From: Nitrosomonas ureae
GTDB lineage: Bacteria; Pseudomonadota; Gammaproteobacteria; Burkholderiales; Nitrosomonadaceae
NCBI RefSeq assembly: GCF_900206265.1
Contig: NZ_LT907782.1
Coordinates: forward strand, 1,302,001-1,366,000
DNA length: 64,000 nt
Direction of reading: 5' to 3'
Below, one piece after another: positions 9,492 through 20,103 of the stretch. The notes under the pieces are model-generated. The model was given only the letters and a program-made list of their open reading frames with translations, searched no databases and had not been told where the DNA came from. The position numbers and the translations under genes are program-made. Position 1 is the stretch's first letter; every line of letters starts with the position of its first letter.

Positions 9492-12400
9492 ATGATGGCT
9501 GCTATTGTTCGTGCAGCATTAAATCAGCGTTTGCTGGTATTGATAATCGGCTTGATGTTGTGTGTAGCCGGTGGATTCGCGGCAAAAAACCTGTCGGTGG
9601 ATGCTTTTCCTGATGTCACCAATATTCAAGTACAAGTCGCTACGGTCGCCATTGGCCGCAGCCCGGAAGAAATGGAACGATTGGTAACGGTGCCGGTTGA
9701 AATCGCCATGACCGGTTTGCCCGGATTGGTCGAGATGCGCTCAATGAATAAAAGCGGATTATCGCTGATTACCCTGGTTTTTACTGACAAAACGGATATA
9801 TTCTTTGCGCGCCAGTTAGTCATGGAACGAATTATTGATGTCACCCCGCGCTTGATACCCGGCATTACACCTGTACTTGGACCAGTTTCCACTGGATTGG
9901 GCGAAGTTTATCAATATACCATCGAGCATCCGGATGACGGTAAACGCGCTCTCACGGTTGAAGAACTCACCGAACGCCGCACCATTCAGGACTGGGTAGT
10001 ACGTCCATTGTTACGATCCATTCGCGGTGTCGCGGAAATCAACTCAATGGGTGGGCACGTCAAGGAATATCAGGTTTATGCCGACCCCAACAAATTGCGG
10101 CATTACGATCTGACACTCACCGATGTGGATCGCGCTCTGGCCAGCAACAATGCCAATGCCAGCGGAAATATACTGGCGTTGCATTATGAGCAATACCTGA
10201 TCCGTGGTGTAGGCCTGATTGCTACGTTGGATGATATTCGCAACATCGTGCTTAGGGAGTTGAATGGTGTACCGATTTATGTGCGCGATATCGGTGAAGT
10301 CACTTTTGGCGGGGAAGTTCGCCAGGGTGCCAGCATCAAAAACGGCTACACCGAATCGGTTGCAGGTATCGTGATGATGCTGCGTGGCGGCAATGCCAAG
10401 GAGATTGTCGGTCGAATCAAGGAAAAAGTTGCTGAAATCAACGAACGTGGAATATTGCCGGATGGTTTACAAATCGTGCCCTTTTATGATCGCACCGATC
10501 TGGTGGATGGTGCGCTATCTACAGTACAAAGCACACTGATGGAGTCCCTCATTCTGGTTATCGTTGTACTATCGATTTTCCTGGGAACCATTCGTACCAG
10601 CATCGTTGTTTGCTTTACCCTGATTATCACGCCGTTAATTACATTCATGATAATGAATTACAACGACCTGCCTGCCAACTTGATGTCATTAGGCGGATTA
10701 ACCATCGCGCTAGGCATGATGGTTGACCCCACTGTGGTCGTCGTTGAAAACATTTATCAACGCCTGGGTGAGGCAAAAGGCACCGGCCAATCCAAGTTTG
10801 ATGTTATTGTTAATGCTGTGGCTGAAGTCGGCACTCCGGTTATTTTTGGCGTATTTGTCACGATTCTGGTTTTCCTGCCATTAATAACGCTCGAAGGTAT
10901 GGAAGGAAAAACCTTCAGTCCATTGGCTATAACAATCGCCATTGCACTGCTGGTTGCGCTCTTTGTGTCATTGCTCTTATCCCCCGTATTGAGTGATTAT
11001 CTTCTACAAGGTGGAAGCGAACAGGATACAAAAATTGTTGCTGTATTGAAAAGCAGCTACCTGCGTTTTTTTGACTTAGCCATGCGCAATCAGAAAAAAA
11101 CCATGATTATCGCAATCAGTTCGCTGATGTTTGCTTTTGCATTATTTCCCTTCCTTGGTACCTCATTCATCCCGATTATGAAAGAAGGCGCAATAACACC
11201 GGTCATTATCCGCGCACCTTCTATCTCATTAGCTGAAGCTATCAAGATTGAAACTGAAGCGATGCAGCTCATTGCCGCGGTGCCTGGAGTTAAAAGTGTC
11301 GTATCAAAGCTGGGACGCGGTAATACTCCCGCGGATCCTGCGTCACAAAATGAATCCGATCCGATTGCCGACCTGGATTTGGAAGGATCAGGCCGGACTC
11401 AAATTGAAATTGAGGAAGATATTCGCAAGGTATTAGAAGTATTACCCGGCGTGAATGTTGTCCTGTCGCAACCGATTGAACAGCGGGTGGATGAGATGGT
11501 AACCGGGGTGCGCTCGCAAGTAGCCATTAAAATTTTTGGTGATGACTTGGAGCAATTGAGAATGTTATCCGAACAAGTGGCGCGAATTGTCAAATCCACA
11601 GCGGGCGCCAGAGACATCCGTATTGAACGGTTATCCGGTCAACAAGAATTGACAATCAACATTGATCGGCGTGCCATAGCACGGCATGGTATCAATGTTT
11701 CCGATGTCAACGAATTAATTGCCACAGCGGTTGGCGGTAAATTTGTCACCCAGGTTTTTGAAGGTGAACGCCGCTTCACCCTGCTCTTAAGATTTCCGGA
11801 AGCATTTCGCCATGATGTAGAAGCCATCAAAGACCTCTTGTTAAGACCTGTCAATACGAATGTACAGAATGGCATGGCACAGGGCGGCATGCTGGTGCCC
11901 CTCAGTGCTGTGGCAGAAATAAAGGTGATTGATGGTCCGGCGATTATCTCACGTGAATTCGCCAAGCGCCGCGTTGTAATTGGCGTTAATGTGCATGGGC
12001 GCGATATGGGTGGATTTGTGGAAGAACTACAGGAACGTACCGCCAAGGAAATCAAACTACCTTCGGGCTATTATTTTGTCTGGGGTGGGCAATTTGAAAA
12101 CATGCAGCGTGCGATGGCAACACTTTCAATAATCGTTCCGATTACGCTGGCAGCTATTTTCTTCTTGCTGTTCATGTTATTCAATTCGGTCAAACAGGCT
12201 ATTTTGATCTATTTGGTATTACCCTTTGCGTCTGTCGGTGGAGTTGTCGGGCTTTTCGTTACCGGTCAATATTTATCGGTACCGGCATCGGTAGGTTTTA
12301 TTGCCGTATGGGGGACATCAATTCTGAATGGCGTGGTCATTATTTCTTTTATCCGGGAATTGCGAAATAAAGGCTTAACCGTCGAAGAAGCGGTCAGAAA

Positions 12401-12656
12401 AGCCTGTGCACAGCGCTTCCGTCCTGTCATGATGACGGCAGCCACAACTGTTTTAGGCTTAGCACCGTTTCTAGCAGCTACAGGGTTGGGTTCTGAAGTA
12501 CAAAAACCTCTGGCTATCGTGGTCATATTCGGACTAACGACAGCAACCATGATGACCATGGTAGTCATGCCCATGTTGTATCGATGGTTTGATGATAAAA
12601 CTGATACAGCACCGTTATCGGCCCAACCCGAAAAATTACCTCCTCCGATGGCATGA
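9492..12656 (+). CDS. Heavy-metal efflux RND transporter (CzcA/CusA family)
   Basis: This is the inner-membrane proton-driven pump of the operon. At 1054 residues it has the normal length, with twelve predicted membrane helices in two sets separated by large periplasmic loops. The fourth-helix motif GMMVDPTVVVVENIYQRL contains Asp412, at the place of the proton-relay Asp of CzcA. DAFPDVTNIQVQVAT near the N-terminus is typical of the heavy-metal (HME) subgroup, as opposed to drug pumps. The metal (Co/Zn/Cd, Ni or Cu/Ag) cannot be fixed by eye; the CusA-type methionine cluster is not evident. No regulator of the pump is adjacent. Confidence 0.93.
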   Translation: MMAAIVRAALNQRLLVLIIGLMLCVAGGFAAKNLSVDAFPDVTNIQVQVATVAIGRSPEEMERLVTVPVEIAMTGLPGLVEMRSMNKSGLSLITLVFTDKTDIFFARQLVMERIIDVTPRLIPGITPVLGPVSTGLGEVYQYTIEHPDDGKRALTVEELTERRTIQDWVVRPLLRSIRGVAEINSMGGHVKEYQVYADPNKLRHYDLTLTDVDRALASNNANASGNILALHYEQYLIRGVGLIATLDDIRNIVLRELNGVPIYVRDIGEVTFGGEVRQGASIKNGYTESVAGIVMMLRGGNAKEIVGRIKEKVAEINERGILPDGLQIVPFYDRTDLVDGALSTVQSTLMESLILVIVVLSIFLGTIRTSIVVCFTLIITPLITFMIMNYNDLPANLMSLGGLTIALGMMVDPTVVVVENIYQRLGEAKGTGQSKFDVIVNAVAEVGTPVIFGVFVTILVFLPLITLEGMEGKTFSPLAITIAIALLVALFVSLLLSPVLSDYLLQGGSEQDTKIVAVLKSSYLRFFDLAMRNQKKTMIIAISSLMFAFALFPFLGTSFIPIMKEGAITPVIIRAPSISLAEAIKIETEAMQLIAAVPGVKSVVSKLGRGNTPADPASQNESDPIADLDLEGSGRTQIEIEEDIRKVLEVLPGVNVVLSQPIEQRVDEMVTGVRSQVAIKIFGDDLEQLRMLSEQVARIVKSTAGARDIRIERLSGQQELTINIDRRAIARHGINVSDVNELIATAVGGKFVTQVFEGERRFTLLLRFPEAFRHDVEAIKDLLLRPVNTNVQNGMAQGGMLVPLSAVAEIKVIDGPAIISREFAKRRVVIGVNVHGRDMGGFVEELQERTAKEIKLPSGYYFVWGGQFENMQRAMATLSIIVPITLAAIFFLLFMLFNSVKQAILIYLVLPFASVGGVVGLFVTGQYLSVPASVGFIAVWGTSILNGVVIISFIRELRNKGLTVEEAVRKACAQRFRPVMMTAATTVLGLAPFLAATGLGSEVQKPLAIVVIFGLTTATMMTMVVMPMLYRWFDDKTDTAPLSAQPEKLPPPMA

Positions 12657-12718
12657 CAGTATTTTATTTTAGCCGGGCGCGAGCAACCGATTATTGGTGG
12701 CAGGGTTCAATACACATA

Positions 12719-14761
12719 TTATTTAACTACTATTTTTTGGACTCGTATTGGCCAAACACCTTTCTCTATCACCTGTCGGCCATCAAACGCAAGATAGCTT
12801 TGCCGTCCATAATGCGGCAACGGACGGATCAGTGCTTCAAGTGATGCAGCATCCTTTGCGGCAATAACTGTCAAGGATCCCCCCTCGGTGCGGGGCAAGG
12901 TCCAAACTTGCGCGGTGCCTTTGTTGTTGATTTCATCCGGTTTTGCTGGTAGTCGGCTGGCAGCAAGCCAGACATCGACTTCCGAATCCAAACCGATAAC
13001 CAGCACCGGTACAGTGGAAAATGATTCATCTGAGGTAATAATTTGCGGTTTGCGATCTTGCAATTTGCTGGCAAGCGTTCCGGCAATTTTTCTAATCCCG
13101 GCATCCATGGACAATAGAACTGTTCGCGTAGCGGCATTAATCATCGCTTCGCGCAGGATTGGCGGCGCTTCACCATGCGCTAATTGACGAAACAGGTGCA
13201 AATCCGGATCCAATGAAACCGTTAACGGCTTATCCGCTAATTTCAGCTTAAAAAGCTGTTGCTCTTGTTGCAAATCCAGTATGTGTGTCGTTGTGCCCTG
13301 CAGGCTTTCAATTGCAACCGGGATGCGCAATTGATATACCGGATCGGATTGTTTCAAAGTAATTGATAATTCATAACCGGAATCCATCGCAATATTTCTT
13401 ACTTCGTTGATCATGATAGCCGGTGCACCGGTGCGTTCCAACCATTGAGAAAAGAATGGCTGCAGATTCTGTCCTGAAATCATCTCAAACATTTTTTGCA
13501 GCTCTTGCCATGATGTAATTCTGAAACGCTGCACACGCCACAATCCCTGAATACCGCGTTGAAAAACCGCGTCACCCAAATGATCTCGTAACATAAAGAA
13601 AAACATTGCGGCTTTGTTATAGCCAACAACTTTAGACGCGCCACCGTGCATGCGTGAAGTAAATGCGGTCAATGGCACATCCTGGCCCGGTTGCAATGCG
13701 GCAAAATCACGCACCCACCCTAGTCTCATTTCACGTGCAGCCTCGCTGCTCTCTTGTTCTTTATAGGCATAATCGGCCATGAACGTGGTCAGGCCTTCTG
13801 ACCAGTTGCCGCTTGCATAATCCGGGTAGACTCCATTGCCCCACCAATTATGCAGCACTTCATGACCAAGTGAAGTATCGCGAATAAATGGCAATTGCAA
13901 CACATCAATGCCAAGATAAGTCAATGTAGGCATGCCAAATCCGGTCGGCGTAGGGCTCGAAACCACGCTGAATTCCCTATAGGGATACGCGCCGATCCAG
14001 GATTCGTAAAGGCTCAAATAACGCTTCACCGCATCCAGATAGTCTTTTGATAAGCTACTAATTTGTGGATGGAAATAGGTGCGCAGCTGAATCGGTTGGT
14101 GATGTATGTTTTGATGCGTCTGTGTTTCAATCACATATGGTCCAGCCATCAGATCAATTCCTTCAGCCGGATGAGAGAATTCAAAAGAAGCATGATAACC
14201 CTGCTCCGATTCGCTTTCCTCCACTAACCGGCCTGCCACCAAGCCTTTCTGACCGGACGGTAGTTCAATACTGACCTTATACCGCGCCAGATGCCCGACT
14301 ATTCGCGGATACCAATTCGATCCATCCGGCAGAAACACGCCGGATTCTCCACTTACCGCGACCGGTCTTTCCAATGTCTGCTGATGATCCAAAGAAGTAT
14401 CCAATGCAGCCAATGTTCCTTTCCACTGTATCAGAAACTGGATTTGATGCCTGAAATGAAACGGAATGTTCCAAATATGCGTTTGGTTGGCTTGCTCACG
14501 GCCAATGCCCAATGGCCCATCATTAAATTCCGCCTGAGTCACTTCGTATGCCGCTCCCAGCATCAGTTGCAACTCCCTTGGTTTATGGACGGTAATCAGG
14601 CTTTTCCCTTCAATAGTGCGATTTACAGGATCAATTTTTACCATGATATCGTATTCGACGTCATTAAACTTGATCGGTACAGGCGCCGATAGAATCTGTT
14701 CCGACATCAAACAAAAAAACAAAAACAAACAACAAGTTCTGATTAAACTATCCACTGTCAT
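12719..14761 (-). CDS. M1-like zinc metallopeptidase
   Basis: This is a secreted or envelope protein with a gluzincin catalytic centre: HEVLH at residues 300-304 (zinc ligands His300 and His304, Glu301 as base), then NWSEG with Glu322 as third ligand. The spacing I count is HExxH-17-E, one shorter than the usual 18 of M1 aminopeptidases. An N-terminal signal peptide (LIRTCCLFLFFCLMSEQILSA) and an N-terminal beta domain precede the catalytic part. The C-terminal third is unassigned. The GAMEN exopeptidase motif is not obvious, although PTGFGMPTLTYLG occupies a similar position. It is the second gene of a pair with the ChaN-like gene, 13 bases upstream. Confidence 0.82.
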   Translation of the reverse strand: MTVDSLIRTCCLFLFFCLMSEQILSAPVPIKFNDVEYDIMVKIDPVNRTIEGKSLITVHKPRELQLMLGAAYEVTQAEFNDGPLGIGREQANQTHIWNIPFHFRHQIQFLIQWKGTLAALDTSLDHQQTLERPVAVSGESGVFLPDGSNWYPRIVGHLARYKVSIELPSGQKGLVAGRLVEESESEQGYHASFEFSHPAEGIDLMAGPYVIETQTHQNIHHQPIQLRTYFHPQISSLSKDYLDAVKRYLSLYESWIGAYPYREFSVVSSPTPTGFGMPTLTYLGIDVLQLPFIRDTSLGHEVLHNWWGNGVYPDYASGNWSEGLTTFMADYAYKEQESSEAAREMRLGWVRDFAALQPGQDVPLTAFTSRMHGGASKVVGYNKAAMFFFMLRDHLGDAVFQRGIQGLWRVQRFRITSWQELQKMFEMISGQNLQPFFSQWLERTGAPAIMINEVRNIAMDSGYELSITLKQSDPVYQLRIPVAIESLQGTTTHILDLQQEQQLFKLKLADKPLTVSLDPDLHLFRQLAHGEAPPILREAMINAATRTVLLSMDAGIRKIAGTLASKLQDRKPQIITSDESFSTVPVLVIGLDSEVDVWLAASRLPAKPDEINNKGTAQVWTLPRTEGGSLTVIAAKDAASLEALIRPLPHYGRQSYLAFDGRQVIEKGVWPIRVQKIVVK

Positions 14762-14774
14762 AGATTGAAATAAA

Positions 14775-16004
14775 TTAAAGACTCAAAGTAGGGAATTTAG
14801 CGATAATCAGCATCTCTATGCCGTCTCGTTTTATTTTGATCGGCAACCAAGTTCCGGGCGCTTGGCGTTTTACAACATTGATCACATCTTCGGTAATTTT
14901 AATCGGCACACCAGCCATTTCCAGAATCACATCCGAAGCCATGAGTTCCGAGACTTCTGCGATGCTGTTTCTTTCTACTTGCAGTACCACGGCACCGCCC
15001 CGCCCCATTTCGTAGCGAATCCCCAAGCGCTGGAATTGCGGCCTGAAAGATTCAGAAACATGCGGCATTACGCCAAAAACGGCATCAGCCACCCCTTTAA
15101 CTAACTGCTGACAAGATTTACTGCTATCCCATGGCAACAATGCAACCACGTTTTGAATACCCAAATCATGTAATTGATGCGCTACCCCAAAACCATGCAA
15201 TACATGTCCCGAACCCATGACACCTACGACCAGCGGCTTATCCGGACTAATAGATGTTGTCACAGCTTGCTGCAGTATCTGTGCCATGGCGCGGTCCCAC
15301 AATTGTTGCCCACCGATAAAACGCCGGAAATCTGAATCATCTTGCGTAATTTCCCCTGCTTTTTTGTCTTTACGGTCATGTTGCTTATAAATCGGCAATA
15401 AGTAATCAATATATGCTTGACTGGGCTCCGCCGGGCGCGTCAATCCTTCCCGCTCCTCCATGGGCACACCATAAAAGCCTTTTTCAGCCACCTGGTGACG
15501 CAGCTTTGTTTCAATATTCAAGGCGACCATCGGGATACGATTCATACGCGCAAAATGAAACAACGGTAAATAAAGATTGGCATCGGTATTCCACACCCGA
15601 TCCCACTCAGCTACACGAAGAAATTCTTTTTCACTTAATTTACCAGCAATCCATTTATCCAATGCTGCCTGCACACGACGAGGAAACATTTCAAATCCGA
15701 TCACCATATTGGGACGCGCAGCGTGCAAAGCCACCAGTGTTTGCAACTGCCAGCGATGATGATCCGCATTGACGTGGGTCTCACCTAATAGCACCACCGA
15801 CGCCTTCGCCGCGCGTGCGATAATTTCCTGTTGTGAAGCTTTACCCAAACCTGGAACAACCCAATCCCCCAACGGGACGCAGTCTTTAGATGCCGGTTTT
15901 TTTGCCGGAATGATGGTTGCCGTTGCATTATTTACGCACAACCCCATTAGCATAAGAATCACGCTAATAACTCTGCTACAACGGCTTACATTAAAATTTG
16001 TCAT
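14775..16004 (-). CDS. ChaN-family protein with C-terminal PDZ-like domain
   Basis: The N-terminus carries a signal peptide (VISVILMLMGLCVNNATA). The ChaN/Tiki-like domain contains the acidic-His motif LLGETHVNADHH (Glu75, His77) and GFEMFPRR, then a C-terminal VGVMGSGHVLHGFGV block. Family members bind haem or resemble metal-dependent proteases. From about residue 315 a PDZ-like region follows (GAVVLQVERNSIAEVS, DVILEMAGVPI), an addition to the simple ChaN lipoprotein of enteric bacteria. Together with the downstream M1-like peptidase it suggests an envelope proteolysis or haem-handling pair; that role is an inference. Confidence 0.85.
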   Translation of the reverse strand: MTNFNVSRCSRVISVILMLMGLCVNNATATIIPAKKPASKDCVPLGDWVVPGLGKASQQEIIARAAKASVVLLGETHVNADHHRWQLQTLVALHAARPNMVIGFEMFPRRVQAALDKWIAGKLSEKEFLRVAEWDRVWNTDANLYLPLFHFARMNRIPMVALNIETKLRHQVAEKGFYGVPMEEREGLTRPAEPSQAYIDYLLPIYKQHDRKDKKAGEITQDDSDFRRFIGGQQLWDRAMAQILQQAVTTSISPDKPLVVGVMGSGHVLHGFGVAHQLHDLGIQNVVALLPWDSSKSCQQLVKGVADAVFGVMPHVSESFRPQFQRLGIRYEMGRGGAVVLQVERNSIAEVSELMASDVILEMAGVPIKITEDVINVVKRQAPGTWLPIKIKRDGIEMLIIAKFPTLSL

Positions 16005-16045
16005 TTTTTCTGGTTATCCTGTTAACAGATCCATAAAATAGTGAG

Positions 16046-19000
16046 TTATCCAATCCATTTACGTGCATTCCGGAATAAACGCATCCAAGGCCCATCCCCA
16101 CCCCAATCTGAACGAATACCGGGATACCAGGAATGCTGCGTCACTCGAAATACCCGTTCCGGGTGTGGCATCAACACATTAAATCGCCCATCCGGTGTAG
16201 TCAATCCGGTGATCCCTTGAAGCGATCCGTTCGGGTTATAAGGATACTGCTCAGTTACTTGTCCGTGATTATCGACAAATCGCATCGTCACCAGTGACGC
16301 AATTTTGTCGGACTGGCCGGAACACAGCTCAACCTTGCCCTCGCCATGGGCCACCGTGATCGGCATCCGGCTCCCGGCCATGCCATCAAAAAATAACGAT
16401 GGGCCGTGTTGTATTTCCACCATGACAAAGCGTGCCTCAAATTGCTCCGACAGATTACGTTTAAAACGGGGCCAAGCTTCGGCACCTGGAATAATCTCAT
16501 GCAAATTGCTCATCATTTGACAACCGTTACATACACCCAGCGCAAATGTGTCGCTACGCTGAAAGAATGCTTCGAATTCTTCTCGTGCACGTGGGTTAAA
16601 TAAAATCGATTTGGCCCAGCCTTCGCCCGCACCCAGCACATCACCATAAGAAAATCCACCGCAGGCAGCCAATCCCATAAAATTTTTTAAAGACAATTGA
16701 CCTGATAGAATATCGCTCATATGCACATCGATTGCGCTAAAGCCGGCACGGTCGAAAGCCGCGGCCATTTCCACATGCCCATTCACGCCTTGTTCACGCA
16801 ATATGGCCATACGCGGACGCACCCCGGTTTGAATAAAGGGTACAGCAATATCATCACTGGCATCAAAACACAGCTCGACCTGGAGTCCTGGATCGGCAGT
16901 TTTAAGAATCCGATCATATTCCTGTTGTGCGCAATCCGGATTATCACGCAGCTTTTGCATCTGATACGTTGTCTCCGACCAAGCACGTTGTAAATCTACC
17001 CGTTTCTCTGCCAGCACTGGTTTATTATTACGCATCAGGCGGACTTCATCGGTTTTGTTTAATTGGCCGATGATAAAACTGACATCACGCAATCCGGCTT
17101 CGGCTAGCACTTGCAACACTTCCTGGCGCCGTGTGGCTTCGATTTGAATCACAGCACCCAGCTCTTCATTGAAAAGCACCGTTAAAAGGCGTTCCAGAAA
17201 ACGTCCATGCAATTGCTCAGGCTGCAATTCCGATCCGTCGATATCACAGCTGTGCGAATCAAAACACAGCTGATCCAGATTCACGGTCAAACCAGTATGC
17301 CCGGCAAAGGCCATTTCACATAATGTCACGAATAATCCGCCATCGGAACGATCGTGATATGCAAGCAGATGGCCCACTTCATTGAGCTGTTGAATCGCAT
17401 TAAAAAATTTCTTCAAGTGCTGCGCACCCGTTGCGCCGTCAATATTCGGCGCAACATTGCCAATCTGCTTGTACACCTGAGCCAGTGCTGAACCGCCCAA
17501 TCGATTTTGCCCTTGTCCCAAATCAATCAGAATAAGTTCGGTATCACCACAATCGGCACGCAATTGAGGCGTCAGGGTTTTGCGCACATCCATCACCGTT
17601 GCAAAAGCGGTGATAATCAACGATAGCGGCGCCGTAACATCTTTGCGCACTTCCGATTCTTCCCAAGTGGTTTTCATCGACATTGAATCTTTTCCAACCG
17701 GTATGCTGATACCCAGTTGCGGACACAATTCCATGCCGATGGTATGCACTGCATCGTACAATCCGGCGTCTTCACCTGCGTGTCCGGCTGCAGCCATCCA
17801 ATTCGCCGATAATTTAATCTTTTCGAGATTACCGATTGAGGCTGCGGCAATATTGGTAATCGCTTCGCCTACCGCCATGCGTGCGGCTGCCTTGCAATCT
17901 ATCAAAGCTAACGGTGTGCGTTCGCCAATAGCAAATGCCTCGCCCAAATAGGTCTGATATCCCATACTCGTCACCGCAACATCGGCAACCGGAACTTGCC
18001 ATGGACCAACCATCTGATCACGCACGGATAAACCACCGACACTGCGATCACCGATAGTAATTAAAAAAGTTTTATCGGCCACTGCAGGTAAATGCAATAC
18101 CCGATAGACAGCTTCGGTCAAGGTTACGTCCCGCCAATCAAGTACCGGAAGTACCCGGTTACTGTGAGTAACGTCGCGCATCATTTTCGGCGGCTTGCCA
18201 AGCAGCACCTGCAGCGGCATATCGACTGGCGCAGTGGAAGACTGCGCATCGGTTACCACCAACTGCCCGTCACTCGTGGCTTCACCCACTACTGCAAATG
18301 GACAACGTTCACGCGCGCAAATACTTTGGAACAACGCTAAAGACTCCGGTTTTATTGCCAAAACATAACGTTCCTGGGCTTCGTTACTCCAAATCTGCAT
18401 GGGTGACAAACTGGTTTCTTCGCAAGGCACATCGCGCAAATTGAAACGTCCACCGCAGCCGGAGTCGTGCACCAATTCTGGAAATGCATTGGATAAACCT
18501 CCTGCACCCACATCATGGATGAATAAAACTGGATTCTCGACACCACTTCGTTGTAGTTGCCAGCATCGGTCTATTACTTCCTGTGCGCGTCGTTGCATTT
18601 CCGGATTACCACGCTGCACCGAATCAAAATCCAATGCTTCGGCATTGCTGCCGGTATCCATGCTGGAAGCCGCGCCACCGCCCAGACCGATCAACATACC
18701 CGGCCCACCCAGTTGGATCAGCAAAGTGCCCGCAGGAAATTTCTCCTTACGCACGTGTGCACCTGAAATCTGTCCGATACCGCCCGCCAGCATGATTGGC
18801 TTGTGATAACCACGCATTTCTCCACTCAGACGCTCTTCAAATGTACGAAAATAACCTGCCAAATTGGGGCGCCCGAATTCATTGTTGAATGCAGCTCCGC
18901 CAATCGGACCTTCCAGCATGATCTGTAGCGCCGATGCAATGCGTCCGGGCTTGCCGTAAGTCGTTTGATTATCGCTTCCCTCATACTCCCACGGTTGTAC

Positions 19001-20032
19001 AAACCCATTAATATTCAGATTGGATACCGAGAAACCGCATAACCCCGCCTTTGGTTTAGCGCCTCGGCCCGTAGCGCCTTCATCGCGAATTTCACCACCG
19101 ACTCCGGTTGCAGCTCCTGGGAACGGTGAAATCGCGGTCGGATGGTTGTGCGTTTCCACCTTCATCAATACATGTGTTTCTTCTTCGGCGTAACCATAGG
19201 TTTGCTGATTGCCGGGATAAAAGCGGTTTATTTTCGCCCCTTCTATCACGCTGGCATTGTCAGCGTAGGCCACCAGAGTGCCCTGTGGATGCATTTGATG
19301 CGTATTACGAATCATGGCAAACAGGGATTTATCCTGCGGCTTGCCATCAACAATCCAGTTGGCGTTAAATATCTTGTGGCGGCAATGCTCGGAATTGGCT
19401 TGCGCGAACATCATCAATTCGACATCAGTCGGATTACGCTGCACGGTCCTAAAATGATGTAACAAATAATCAACTTCATCGGGTGATAAAGCCAGTCCCA
19501 TGTTTCGATTCGCTTGTAACAAAGTCTCAATGCCACCGTGCATTACATCAATCGTGTGGAGCGGTTTCGGGGGAAAATGCTGGAATAGTTTGACAGCCTC
19601 ATCAAAAGAAGCAAAAACGGTTTCTGTCATGCGGTCATGCAACATGCGTGCGAGACGATTCTTGTCATTAATCGCAAGCTGTACATCGCATTGAATATAA
19701 TACGCAACTCCGCGTTCAATACGTTCGACAGCGGTTAAGCCGCAATGATGAGCAATATCCGTGGCTTTTGTTGACCATGGGGAAATTGTGCCTGGACGTG
19801 GCAAGACTAAAAAAAACTCCCCTGGATGACATTTATCTTCCTGTGTTTGATCAGAATTAAGTATTTTTCTCAGCCCATCCAGATCACTATCTTGCATAGT
19901 GGGCGTCACTGAACAAAAATGCCAATATTCTGCATGGATAGCTGTTACTGGCAGACTAAAGGCTCTAATTTCTTTGAGTAACTTTTCCAGACGGAATGGA
20001 GAAAGCGCACGACCACCACAAAATTGAAGCAT
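16046..20032 (-). CDS. purL: Phosphoribosylformylglycinamidine synthase
   Basis: This is the large single-chain PurL, which converts FGAR, ATP and glutamine to FGAM in purine synthesis. The 1328-residue length is right for the proteobacterial fused form. In order it has a PurS-like N-terminal domain, two AIRS-like halves of the synthetase core (including [25 protein letters not shown] sequence and [16 protein letters not shown]), and a C-terminal class I glutamine amidotransferase. The amidotransferase nucleophile is Cys1168 in GVCNGCQMM, with His1290 and Glu1292 in PHPERVF. It is divergent from nnrE-nnrD. Confidence 0.98.
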   Translation of the reverse strand: MLQFCGGRALSPFRLEKLLKEIRAFSLPVTAIHAEYWHFCSVTPTMQDSDLDGLRKILNSDQTQEDKCHPGEFFLVLPRPGTISPWSTKATDIAHHCGLTAVERIERGVAYYIQCDVQLAINDKNRLARMLHDRMTETVFASFDEAVKLFQHFPPKPLHTIDVMHGGIETLLQANRNMGLALSPDEVDYLLHHFRTVQRNPTDVELMMFAQANSEHCRHKIFNANWIVDGKPQDKSLFAMIRNTHQMHPQGTLVAYADNASVIEGAKINRFYPGNQQTYGYAEEETHVLMKVETHNHPTAISPFPGAATGVGGEIRDEGATGRGAKPKAGLCGFSVSNLNINGFVQPWEYEGSDNQTTYGKPGRIASALQIMLEGPIGGAAFNNEFGRPNLAGYFRTFEERLSGEMRGYHKPIMLAGGIGQISGAHVRKEKFPAGTLLIQLGGPGMLIGLGGGAASSMDTGSNAEALDFDSVQRGNPEMQRRAQEVIDRCWQLQRSGVENPVLFIHDVGAGGLSNAFPELVHDSGCGGRFNLRDVPCEETSLSPMQIWSNEAQERYVLAIKPESLALFQSICARERCPFAVVGEATSDGQLVVTDAQSSTAPVDMPLQVLLGKPPKMMRDVTHSNRVLPVLDWRDVTLTEAVYRVLHLPAVADKTFLITIGDRSVGGLSVRDQMVGPWQVPVADVAVTSMGYQTYLGEAFAIGERTPLALIDCKAAARMAVGEAITNIAAASIGNLEKIKLSANWMAAAGHAGEDAGLYDAVHTIGMELCPQLGISIPVGKDSMSMKTTWEESEVRKDVTAPLSLIITAFATVMDVRKTLTPQLRADCGDTELILIDLGQGQNRLGGSALAQVYKQIGNVAPNIDGATGAQHLKKFFNAIQQLNEVGHLLAYHDRSDGGLFVTLCEMAFAGHTGLTVNLDQLCFDSHSCDIDGSELQPEQLHGRFLERLLTVLFNEELGAVIQIEATRRQEVLQVLAEAGLRDVSFIIGQLNKTDEVRLMRNNKPVLAEKRVDLQRAWSETTYQMQKLRDNPDCAQQEYDRILKTADPGLQVELCFDASDDIAVPFIQTGVRPRMAILREQGVNGHVEMAAAFDRAGFSAIDVHMSDILSGQLSLKNFMGLAACGGFSYGDVLGAGEGWAKSILFNPRAREEFEAFFQRSDTFALGVCNGCQMMSNLHEIIPGAEAWPRFKRNLSEQFEARFVMVEIQHGPSLFFDGMAGSRMPITVAHGEGKVELCSGQSDKIASLVTMRFVDNHGQVTEQYPYNPNGSLQGITGLTTPDGRFNVLMPHPERVFRVTQHSWYPGIRSDWGGDGPWMRLFRNARKWIG

Positions 20033-20103
20033 CTGAAGAAATAAAACTATTATTTAAAGATTGCAATTTTACACGAGAAGATGTACTTATCGCTGATCAT
20101 CCC

